A stretch of 16,811 bases of DNA. Source: Ichthyophonus hoferi (lineage: Eukaryota; Opisthokonta; Ichthyosporea; Ichthyophonida; Ichthyophonidae). The stretch lies in NCBI GenBank assembly GCA_002751075.1, contig NAOQ01000581.1:17783-34593 (forward strand), in the 5' to 3' direction. Below are positions 1-8,901 of the stretch, one piece after another. Made by a program: the position numbers and the translations under genes. The stretch's first letter is position 1, and each line of letters opens with the position of its first letter. The notes under the pieces are model-generated. The model had not been told where the DNA came from. It saw nothing but the letters and a program-made list of their open reading frames with translations, and made no database searches.

Positions 1-412
1 TATTTTCAAAAATATGTTTTTAGAACCAGACCACTATAATATTATTATTGGCGCTCTATCCTTGTCTAAGCATTTTGATGCATATAAGCGGAGGCTCATT
101 AGCATGACGGTATAATTGGGAATAATAAGATTTAACTAGTGGTTAATCTATAGAATAGCTATTATGTACTGGTATACTATTATTTTCACATAATGTAATG
201 GCAATGGTGACTGATTGCTTTTTAAAATGTACAAATGATTGATATGGGAATTAATAGTGTAAACAATAAGGATAAACTTTCAAGTATAATACTTATATCT
301 TACAATATTATATTACTTCATAGTAAATTAAATTATATTGGATGTAATGAATATTTACAATAGGTAGAATTTCACAATGATTAATATAAATTTATTGATT
401 TGGTTTGTAAGA
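1..412. other. AT-rich intergenic DNA, no gene seen
   Basis: No open stretch of meaningful length and no recognisable RNA gene was seen on either strand. The stretch is mostly A and T with scattered short palindromes. It ends where the tRNA-like head of the SINE-like element begins. Confidence 0.5.
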
Positions 413-777
413 ACTGGGATAGCTCAGTTAGTTACATAGCACGTTGTTGGCTAATGGGACCCAATGAGACTTTCAAGGGATCCGGTAGAGGATCTATTGC
501 CGTGAGATAAATAGAGACGAGCATGATGCCATTTTTTGACGACTGTGCTGTAGAAGGCAGGGCACCAAGTTGTTCCAACAAAAATGAGGAGTGCTATGAC
601 TTTCTCTAGCGGCTGTAAAACTATAGAGACATAGTTAAAAGCTGCTGGACTTTATTGGTAAGTATATCTGTGTAATTTTCTTATATTTATTTTAATTTAG
701 TGTTGTGTATCGGGACCTGGCTCGACTCTTTATCTGACACAAACAATATGACTACCAGTGCAGCACATACATAAAAA
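413..777 (+). repeat. tRNA-derived SINE-like element
   Basis: The left end reads GGGATAGCTCAGTTAGTTA (421 region), a close match to a tRNA 5' end with a Pol III A box (TAGCTCAGTTAGT). A degenerate B-box-like stretch follows near 473-485. The body (about 490-660) is less AT-rich than its surroundings and the right end runs into an A-rich tail near 771-777, the expected layout of a tRNA-derived SINE. It is not a working tRNA gene because no acceptor stem or T arm closes. An intron-like segment lies at 658-700, so the part after 700 may or may not belong to the same element. The family cannot be named without a repeat library. Confidence 0.5.
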
Positions 778-869
778 AATAACGCTATAATTCCGACCAA
801 TATTACAGTTGGAATATAATATATAGAGTTTTAAGGTTGATGGGTTCCTTGCATATTACTTAATCACTG

Positions 870-886
870 ATTAATCGCCGATTAAT
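870..886. repeat. Inverted repeat ATTAATCG-C-CGATTAAT
   Basis: Two perfect 8-base arms flank one central base. It lies in a run of GATTAAT-type words that recur in degenerate form at 1260-1420. No function can be assigned. Confidence 0.6.
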
Positions 887-1254
887 ACCAATTGGATCGA
901 TGGATGAAATTGGCAATCTATCATTTACTTGCAAATATCTACATATATAAGATAAATCTATTATCTCGAGTATAAGTATGTAGTTTTATTTAATAAAATA
1001 AAATAGTAAAAAAATATAGATGTATTGTATTATAGTAGAGTATGGTCTATATTGTATCCCTGTTTATAAAGGCATGGCACTACGTGGGACACTCATACTA
1101 TCCCATATCTATATTATGGTATAGAATATTATATTATAGTATAGTATGATGCATATTGTGTGTCTATAAATATATAGAGGGAGATGGAGAGAGAGTATGG
1201 CGTTAAATATAAACTAGAAAAAGTCCAATAATTAAAAACCCAATATATCTCCAT

Positions 1255-1425
1255 CAAGTTCATTCTATCAGCGATTAACCTTAATCTAGCCAATAATAAA
1301 TCAAAAATTAATCTAACCGATTATTAATGATCAAACTACCCATCTAGCCAATCATCAGTGACTAACTCATTAATGTAACCGACAACTAGATCTTGACATT
1401 AATCTAATCGATTAAATTAAACCTT
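1255..1425. repeat. Degenerate tandem repeat, about 20-32 base period
   Basis: Variants of the word TTAATCTARCCRAT recur along this stretch (for example near 1280, 1309, 1345, 1375 and 1399), separated by 20 to 32 bases. The copies differ at many positions, so this looks like an old minisatellite. No coding frame runs through it. Confidence 0.4.
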
Positions 1426-1636
1426 GCACGAATCAAAACAAATTTACATTGTACGAAATTCTTTTCTTTCTTCAAAATTTTATTATTCCTGTAATGTATG
1501 TTATATAATAATAATACTAGAGAGATAGAGGGTATACTTACTGGTAGAGAGAGAAAGATAGTGGTATAGGAATAATATAGTATTCTTGAAACGTAATTTA
1601 ACTTGTCTATATAAAGTATGTTTTGCTTCATGTAAT

Positions 1637-1689
1637 GTTATATTATATTATATTATATTATATTATATTATATTATATTATATTATATT
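1637..1689. repeat. (TATTA)n microsatellite
   Basis: A nearly perfect 5-base unit is repeated about ten times. It passes into a degenerate TAATGTAATATAATG run up to about 1770. Confidence 0.9.
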
Positions 1690-1969
1690 GTAATGTAATA
1701 TAATGTATTATTTGCATTATTTGTGTTGTAATGTAACATAATGTATATTATATATTATAATGTAATGCAAGATAAGAATTTATTTTATTTTATAAAGTAA
1801 TGTATAAGATATTATAATATAATAACAATAACAATAATGGTACAAATAAATTGTTGAATGACTTGCTATAATATGATTATATCTATATAAATAATAGTGT
1901 AACTATAAAAGCTTTTATATATTGCATAATATAGGTCAGTAGTATATAGTGTAGTGTAATGTTTTTTTT

Positions 1970-2060
1970 TTCTAGTGTAGGTAGTGTAGTGTGGTATATT
2001 ATATTACAGTATATTGTAGAGTATGGTAATGCAGTGTAGTGTATAATATAGTCTAATAGT
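1970..2060. repeat. GTAGTGTAGTG-type simple repeat
   Basis: GTAGTGTAGTG and GTATATT words are repeated imperfectly, resembling the simple repeats inside the acetyltransferase introns. The - strand open frame through it is only a by-product of the repeat. Confidence 0.5.
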
Positions 2061-2700
2061 ATATAGAACATTATACAATACTTTATATCGTATAATATCC
2101 TCTTCATTTCAATATAGTATAATGAACTATGTAAGATAATAACCTAAATATGCATAATAAATGTTTCAAATAAATGGCAGATTATTAATTCTATAAGTCG
2201 ATCGTAAGATTAACTGTAAAGATATATTAAATATTACCAATATATTATGCTGTATATATGTGTGTTCATAACTTATTATGGTATAGTATAGGTGTGTATG
2301 AGAGAGGAAGGGGTTGACTAAGAGATAAAACATAACAAGTTATATTACGCTATATGCATATATGTGTTTACTAGTATTTAACAGTACAGATCTACTGGCT
2401 TATATGAAATTTTATAATGTGCCTATTTGGACGTTTTACTTGTTGCTATAGAGATATATTTTAAAATTTTACACTGCCTTGTGTTAATTTTTATTTACTT
2501 CAAATTTAGGAGTGAGCAAAAGAATAGAAGATTATCTCAATCAACCACTATATATCCCTTATTTACTTGTATTAAAATTTAACAATCCAATAGGCCCACT
2601 TAATTGCTAAAATGTCTTTATACATCTCCATTCAATTACATACATTTAATGGCACATTTATATTGGTTTGGAGGCGTTTTAGTTTATATTATAAGGTTAA

Positions 2701-2721
2701 CCATTCTTTTTCTTTGGTCAG
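2701..2721 (+). promoter_or_regulatory. Likely 3' splice site just before the start codon
   Basis: A pyrimidine-rich tract (ATTCTTTTTCTTTGGTCAG) ends in AG at 2720-2721, five bases before the chosen ATG at 2727. This is what the end of a 5' untranslated intron, or a spliced-leader acceptor, would look like. It would also explain why the open frame upstream of 2727 reads into an AT-rich hydrophobic stretch unlike a mitochondrial presequence. No matching donor was identified. Confidence 0.45.
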
Positions 2722-2726
2722 AAATC

Positions 2727-5700
2727 ATGCAGGCAGCACGCAGTACAGTAAAACTAGTGGGCCGCAATGTCCAATGGGCGAAGGTAGCTCGGGTTGTAAT
2801 GGCAACACAGACTGTGCGTCACTGCTCTACCCTACGCACCAATGGGGTTAGAGCCCTTAGGTAATGATGATTATATTAATAGATTATCATTATAGTGACG
2901 TTTACGCCAGTCTAATTAATTGTCCCTATTAGTATTAGATTAGATTAATATTTTGTCAATTTTAAGACTTAGTATTGAAGTGGTGCCTACTTGATATATT
3001 GCACTATACTTTTTGTCCTATTATTAAACACAAATGAACTATTTTGTTTAATTTATAATTAAATAGATTATTGGTACCTTACATAATTTAGATTATACAT
3101 TATACTCATTACCATACTTGATTGGTCAAATCATACCTTTGTATAATATTAGTAATAATAATTGTAGTCTAGTTACTATATTCTTTCTCTCTTTCCCTAC
3201 TTACACATACCATGCATGATATATCAGGTTTAAAAAGGCGGCTATGCCAATCAGAAGCCAGCGTTTCTTTAGAGCTTCAGTGCCTACATTTGGTAGGTTA
3301 TACGCATTTTAATATTTGTAGATTATTGGATAATAATTGCTGTTAAATTTTTTAAATGACTACAATCATAAGTTGCTAATGTCTAGATCTCTATTATATA
3401 ATATAATGTAATATATGTGGCGCTTACTAGTTTATTATTAAATCACCTATGCCTTGATTGATACACTTTTATATAACGTAGCATAGCATGACAGAGCACC
3501 ATACACGACGAAGCTATAAATATATAGATGTAATCCTATTCTATTTTATCCCATACTAATCTATCTTATTATTTGTGGTTTTGGTTCGATTTGATTTGGT
3601 TTGGATTGATTTGGAACACAGGAAGCTATCCGAGCCACAAAGTGGTTACTATGCCCGCTCTGTCACCTACTATGGAGACCGGTAATGTAGCTACTTGGGC
3701 CAAGAAAGAAGGCGATCAGGTGAGTGACTATTTAAAAAAAATAAACTTTAATATTATGTTATTATGGGCTGTTATATTATGCTTTATTTGTTACACTCTT
3801 TTGTGTTGGGTTAGAGTATAGTATGGTATAGTGCAGTATGGTATAATATAATATAGTGTAGTGTAATATGGTGCATGACAGTATAATGTAATATGGTGTA
3901 GTAGGACATTACTGTCTATTATACTATCTTGTATGATTAATGTGTGCAATTCACAAAATATACAAGTGCATTGAAGTTCTAGCACTAATTTTACATAGTA
4001 ACTATATATAGTAGCTCATACCTCTCAGACTGTACCGTACTATACTGTACTTACCCATATCATACTGTATTATACTATACTATCCTATACTCTCCTATAT
4101 CATACTGTATTATACTATACTATCCTATACTCTCCTATACCATACTGTATTATTCTATACTATACTATATAATACTGTACTATACTATACTATTCTATAC
4201 TGTACTATTCTATACTGTACTATACTATACAATACTCTACTATACTGTACCATACTATACTATACAATACTTTACTGTACTATACTATAAAATACTGTAC
4301 TATACTATATCATACAATACTGTACTATACTATACCATACAATACTGTACTAGACTATACTATACCATACCTATCTATCTCCATCTCTCTATCTTCCTAC
4401 TAACCAATCAAATTGTCTAGGTGGTAACTGGTGACGTCATAGCTGAAATTGAGACAGATAAAGCAGTGATGGAATTTGAGGCTAGTGAGGATGGTTACCT
4501 AGCTAAGATACTATTGGCTGCTGGCTCCAAGGACATTCCCGTGGGAAAGGTATGGTGTTTATTGGTTATAGAGTCACTTTAAATTTTTAATTTTGATTTT
4601 TTTTTAGTATATGGCCTTGAATTATGTTCTATTGAATTTTTTTATAGAATACCCCATGGCAATCCTGTGGATAAGTTTGGCTATTGGCTTATAGTCACTT
4701 CATTTTTTTTTTTAAAAAAAATTGTTTATACAATCTTTATGTATTATCAAACAGCATTTGTTGTAGTCCAATTATAGTCATTATATCAATGCTTACTTTT
4801 TTGTGTTGTTCAATCGTCGCCTTTTAATTTCACATATAATTTTAATTTTAATTAAATCATTATATATATATTCTATCACATTTATGTCTATATACTAACC
4901 AGTGCTATTCCTTCCCCTACCCCTTATAGCCTCTGTATGTGGTAGTAGAAGATAAGGATGACGTAGCAGCCTTTGCCGCCTACCAATCAGAGGATGCACC
5001 AGCAGCCCCAGCCTCTACTAGTACCACTCCTGCTAGTACTACTAGTACTGCACCTCAGATAGAGAAGGCTGAGAGTCCTAAGGTATATAGTATATAGTAG
5101 TCTAGTCTAATGTAGTATATAAGATATAGTGTATATAATATATAATAGTATAATATAGTATAGTATATAAGATATAGTGTATATAGTATATAATAGTATA
5201 ATATAGTATAGTATATATGATAGTGTATATAGTATATAATAGTATAGTATAGTATAGTATATAAAATATAGTGCATATAGTATATAATAGTATAATATAG
5301 TATAGTATATAAGATATAGTGTATATAGTATATAAGATATAGTGTATATAGTATATAAGATATAGTGTATATAGTATATAAGAGTATAGTATAGAATAGT
5401 ATATATAATAGTGTATATTGTATATAATAATTTAATAAACCAGTCATTTTAAAATTTCTAATTTTAATAACCATACCTCGAATAGGCTGTATCTCCCTCT
5501 AAGGCTATTGGTGGAGGTCGTGGAACACCAATCGCTAGGCGTCTAGCTAGAGAGATGGGTTTTGATTTGAGGTAAGAATGGTTACCATGGTTACCATTAT
5601 ACTATCGTTTATATTTACAATAATGATACCTCTATATACCGTACGGCTATATATGGTTTAATACATACGTCATCCTGGCATCATTTTATATAAACTATTT

Positions 5701-8661
5701 ATAGATATAATTCTAATGGTTTTAATTAACCAACTGTCTCTCCCTTACTCGTTATTGATTGGTGGCCCAAATTAAGGCAAATAATAGGTAACCTCGGATT
5801 GAATATAATAATACGTTTTTATTTTTATTTTTAATACTTTTAATATGATATTGATTGGCTCTATCTATTACAGTGCTATCCCAGGAACAGGTCCTGATGG
5901 TCGTGTGATTGAGAAGGACGTCTATGCCTATCAGAAGACAGGTATTTAATTAATTATAATCCCTGGAATTACATTCTATTGAAATCCTATATATTGTGCC
6001 ATTCTGTTTTATTAACTCATATCTGTTTGCTATGCGTTTTAACTTTAACCAATAATACTTACGGTTGAGATAAGTATTTATTGCTTATATATAGTTATAG
6101 TAGGTTATATTGTTATGTATATAGAGGTATGTGTATATTCTAATGCAAGCATAAAAACAATAATAAAGATGTATATGCATACGTGCATATAATTCTAATC
6201 CAATTACAAACACCTTTTTAACAGCATCCGAGGCTATTCCAACTAGTGAATCCCTTCTCAGTTCTCAAGATGGTGGTGATATACAGCAGGTATAATTGGA
6301 TATGCTGTGTTTAAAATTTCACTATCTCGTTGTGATTATCCCGTTTCTTATTTCCTTATTTGTCATATATATTTTAAAACTTTCAATCTCGGCAAAAACT
6401 TTTTTAAAAATATATATATTGTGGTTATGATTGAATAGTATCTTATTTTCTGACTTGTCCTATGTGTTTCTTAAACATCTGATCTCTGATCTGCAATTTA
6501 AATTTTGGATGGTTTTAAAATTAATCGCGGCCTATACAAAATTATCCATTAAGATTTATTTTATTTTTGAGGTGGACTATATATATGATTCAATATATTA
6601 TTATTATTATAATGTGATTGGTTGTTAGTTTTACACTCATCACAATAACGTAATTCTATTTTTAGTGATAATACAATATAGTATAGTATACTTTATTGTA
6701 CTATACTATAATCTGATATATCTCTCTTTATAAGGCTATTCTTTTTATACACCACAATTGAAAATTAAAAATATAATTTTATTGGCCGCCCAACAAAAAA
6801 AGCATATGAGAAATTACTGTTAAAATCATGTAGTATGTTCATACCGATTGGCTAATAATACACCACCACTATCCAATAGGTGCTGGCGGCTCGTCTGAAT
6901 GAAGCTAAGCGTACCATCCCTCAATGGTATCTGACGTCAGAGATTAATATGGATGCCATTATAAAGTAATGATTTGAGTGGTTTATTTATCTTATAGTTT
7001 TTCCATTGCTATTATACATCTATCAGTAGGCATTTTATGAAGCAATGGTTTGATTATTATTGGTAACTTATTTTTAAAAAACCTATTAAAAATTACACCA
7101 TATTTAATTATCTAATCGCATTCTTACACACCTCTCTATCAGGCTCAATAACTCACTCCCTATTGACAAGGATAACAACAAAGTGGGCCTCCATGCCTTT
7201 ATTCTTAAGGCGGTTGCCATAGCAACAAAGACTGTGCCAGCCAGTAATAGTGCATGGTTAGGGAGTGCTATACGTCAATATGATTCGGTAGATATTGCTT
7301 ACAACGTGGTTACGGACAAGGGTACCTTGTCCCCTGTGATTGGTGGGGCGGAGAGTAAGGTATGTGTAGGTGTATGTTATAGTATACTATGGTATAATAT
7401 AGCATACTCTAGTGTGTTATAGTATGAAAATTGCTACGGTAGTAAAGTAAACTCATAGCCAACATGTTTATATGCATATATAATTAATTAGTATTTCTGG
7501 GCTAATTAATATTCATTATGACTAGATTATCATTTTTTCGATGATTTTAGCTCAAGGCATTAAATTTCTTAAACTTTATTTTTCCATTTTAATTAGATTT
7601 CACCCACCTATATTTTTTGTATTTTCTTGAAATTATGAAAAACAATTAGACATAAAATTTCATTGTTATGATATCATTGGTCCTAATGTAATCTTACCCA
7701 ATCATAGGGTTTGAAAGCACTTTCTTCTGCTATAGAATCTGCTACAGAGTTGGCCAAGTCGGGTGCGGTGTCAGCCAATTACCAGGTAGGAAATGCTTTA
7801 TATAGTATATCTAATTGGCTGGGGTTTATTTCTATCTCTATTGGTGTATGTATTATCTTTTATACAGACCGATCTATGCATACACACCAGTATATCTATC
7901 CGATTACCTTCAATCTATATAAATTAATATGTACATCCATCACTATACTATATTAAATGGTTATCTTACCCAATACACGTCCAAAGTGACATTTTAATCA
8001 TCACACTGTATTGGAATATACTTTATAAATACATGCATGAATATATATATATATATTTATTAATTTATACATGTAACCCTATATGCATGCTCTCCCTCCA
8101 TCACCTTACTAATATTTTACCCCCGTTTACCCCACCAATCAAACTGCAGGGTGGTACCGTGACAGTGAATGCGATTGGCCTTAATAAGCCAGGTGTGCTG
8201 AATGCAGTGTCTATTGTAATGCCCCCTCACTCTGTCTGCTTGACTTTAGGGTCCATGACCAAGAGAGTGGTACCTGGGCTAGAAGGTATGTATGTATGTT
8301 TAGGATGTAGTAGGGTATAATATTGTATAGTGATAAAATATAGCATAGCATAGTATAGTAGAGTACAATATAGCATAGTATAGGATGTAGTAGGGTATGA
8401 TATATAGTTATATGTATGTACACTCTGTGCAATTGCTTCATAACGTAACCCATTGCATTCTAACATGCCCTGACATATCCTACCATATCCTACCATATCA
8501 TATCACACCCTACCCTCCCCCATTCAGGTAAACCCGCCATATCTACCCTACTCCAAGCTACAATCTCCTGTGATCATAGGGTGATAGATGGTGCGGTAGG
8601 AGCTCAGTGGATGAAGGTTTTCCAGGGTCTCTGTGAATCACCTAGCCGCATGCTACTATAA
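2727..8661 (+). CDS. DLAT: Pyruvate dehydrogenase E2, mitochondrial dihydrolipoamide acetyltransferase
   Basis: This mitochondrial matrix enzyme transfers acetyl from its lipoyl arm to CoA and forms the core of the pyruvate dehydrogenase complex, binding E1 and E3. Coding exons: 2727-2860, 3228-3292, 3622-3719, 4421-4549, 4930-5082, 5486-5571, 5874-5941, 6225-6289, 6880-6965, 7143-7359, 7708-7785, 8150-8285 and 8528-8661. All twelve introns are GT-AG and the phases close to 482 residues. Residues 1-66 are Arg-rich without acidic residues, as in a presequence. The lipoyl domain spans about 73-149, with SPTM at 81-84 and lipoyl Lys113 in ETDKA. An Ala/Pro/Ser/Thr linker follows to about 193. 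The E1/E3-binding domain spans about 205-242 ([20 protein letters not shown]). The catalytic domain spans about 262-482, with GGT at 394-396 and DHRVIDG at 454-460 (catalytic His455, Asp459). Animal DLAT usually has two lipoyl domains; this has one. The intact DHR motif argues against PDHX. An in-frame ATG at 2604 was rejected because its extension is hydrophobic and follows no splice signal. Confidence 0.95.
3577..3614 (+). repeat. GATTTGGTTTGG-type short repeat at the end of intron 2
   Basis: GGTTT and GATTTGG words repeat imperfectly over about 38 bases immediately before the acceptor of intron 2 (AG at 3620-3621). The usual pyrimidine tract is replaced by a T/G-rich one. Confidence 0.5.
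3808..3905 (+). repeat. Intron 3, 5' repeat block (TATAGTATGG type)
   Basis: The first half of intron 3 holds about 100 bases of GTATAGTATGGTATAGTG-like repeat, with almost no C on the sense strand. It is complementary in composition and words to the ACTATACTATACTG block at 4030-4375 of the same intron. The - strand open frame here is a by-product. Confidence 0.75.
4030..4375 (+). repeat. Intron 3, 3' repeat block (TATACTATACTG type, includes a 40-base tandem unit)
   Basis: About 345 bases of TACTATACTGTAC-like repeat with almost no G on the sense strand. Near its left end a 40-base unit occurs twice in tandem (about 4059-4098 and 4099-4138), then decays. The block ends about 45 bases before the acceptor of intron 3 at 4420. 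Confidence 0.85.
5083..5440 (+). repeat. Intron 5 minisatellite, 48-base and 23-base units
   Basis: The repeat begins at the donor (GTATATAGTATATAG). The word GTATATAAGATATAGTG or a close variant starts at 5115, 5163, 5211, 5257 and 5305, giving steps of 48, 48, 46 and 48. It then starts at 5328, 5351 and 5374, giving steps of 23. The 48-base unit is thus close to two 23-base units, with a variant half. The 139-codon - strand open frame across it is a repeat artefact made almost only of Tyr, Ile, Leu and Thr. Confidence 0.9.
8286..8520 (+). repeat. Intron 12 repeats: G-bearing 5' half and C-bearing 3' half
   Basis: The donor runs directly into GTATGTATGTATG, then TAGCATAGTATAG and AGGATGTAGTAGGGTAT words, the last occurring twice (near 8302 and 8382). 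The 3' part (about 8459-8520) is CATATCCTACCATATCC-like, complementary to the AGGATGTAGTAGGGTATGATAT words. The intron can therefore fold on itself, as intron 3 can. The - strand open frames here are by-products. Confidence 0.65.
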
Positions 8662-8717
8662 ACCCCATCTCCCAACTCTTGAAATTTGTGAAGAATTGAG
8701 AACTATGTAATGTGTTC

Positions 8718-8723
8718 AATAAA
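8718..8723 (+). terminator. Polyadenylation signal AATAAA of the acetyltransferase gene
   Basis: A canonical AATAAA lies 57 bases after the TAA stop (8659-8661), giving a very short 3' untranslated region. No competing signal occurs between the stop and this site. Confidence 0.75.
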
Positions 8724-8880
8724 GCGATTCCACAGTTTAGCGTGTCAAAAGACAAATAACTAGATTGCAATGGCTATTTTGTAGCAATGATCAAGTTATT
8801 ATGGATATATTTGTTTGGTGTAAGTGAATGTCTAATTAATCTAGCAATTAATTTAAATAGCTTTTAAGAAATTAAGTGCT

Positions 8881-8886
8881 TTTATT
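8881..8886 (-). terminator. Polyadenylation signal AATAAA of the - strand gene
   Basis: On the - strand AATAAA lies 16 bases past the TAG that ends the long exon-2 frame (8904-8902). Together with the + strand signal at 8718 it places the two transcripts tail to tail with about 150 bases between their signals. Confidence 0.5.
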
Positions 8887-8901
8887 TAATTTATATATTT
8901 C

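Larger units (their letters stand above)
778..2600. other. AT-rich intergenic DNA with microsatellites
   Basis: This 1.8 kb stretch separates the SINE-like element from the acetyltransferase gene. Open frames here are short, stop-bounded fragments of simple AT repeats on the - strand and are not credible genes. It holds a palindrome at 870-886, TATAGTATA-type runs near 1080-1150, purine-rich GAGA runs near 1177-1200 and 1520-1560, and the tandem repeats listed separately. The last few hundred bases should contain the promoter and 5' untranslated region of the acetyltransferase gene, but I could not place a TATA box or start site. Confidence 0.5.

Noticed and set aside
421-490. A functional tRNA gene
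   Set aside because: Only the 5' part matches a tRNA. The acceptor stem, anticodon arm and T arm do not fold, so a SINE head is the better reading.
1404-2107. Two - strand open frames of about 75 codons
   Set aside because: Low-complexity Tyr/Ile/Leu translations of AT repeats with no splice or conservation support.
2604-2726. Upstream in-frame ATG giving a 41-residue longer acetyltransferase
   Set aside because: The extension is hydrophobic and unlike a mitochondrial presequence, and a strong splice acceptor lies at 2720-2721. The Arg-rich start at 2727 fits better.
1637-5440. CRISPR-like arrays among the regular repeats
   Set aside because: The repeats have no distinct spacers, are AT simple-sequence units, and sit in eukaryotic introns and intergenic DNA.
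5055-5474. 139-codon - strand open frame
   Set aside because: It consists almost only of Tyr, Ile, Leu and Thr and lies across the intron 5 minisatellite and exon 5 of the + strand gene. It is a repeat artefact.
2727-8661. The gene as PDHX (E3-binding protein) or a branched-chain E2
   Set aside because: PDHX loses the catalytic His, whereas DHRVIDG is intact here. The lipoyl domain ([18 protein letters not shown] tail) is of the pyruvate dehydrogenase type.
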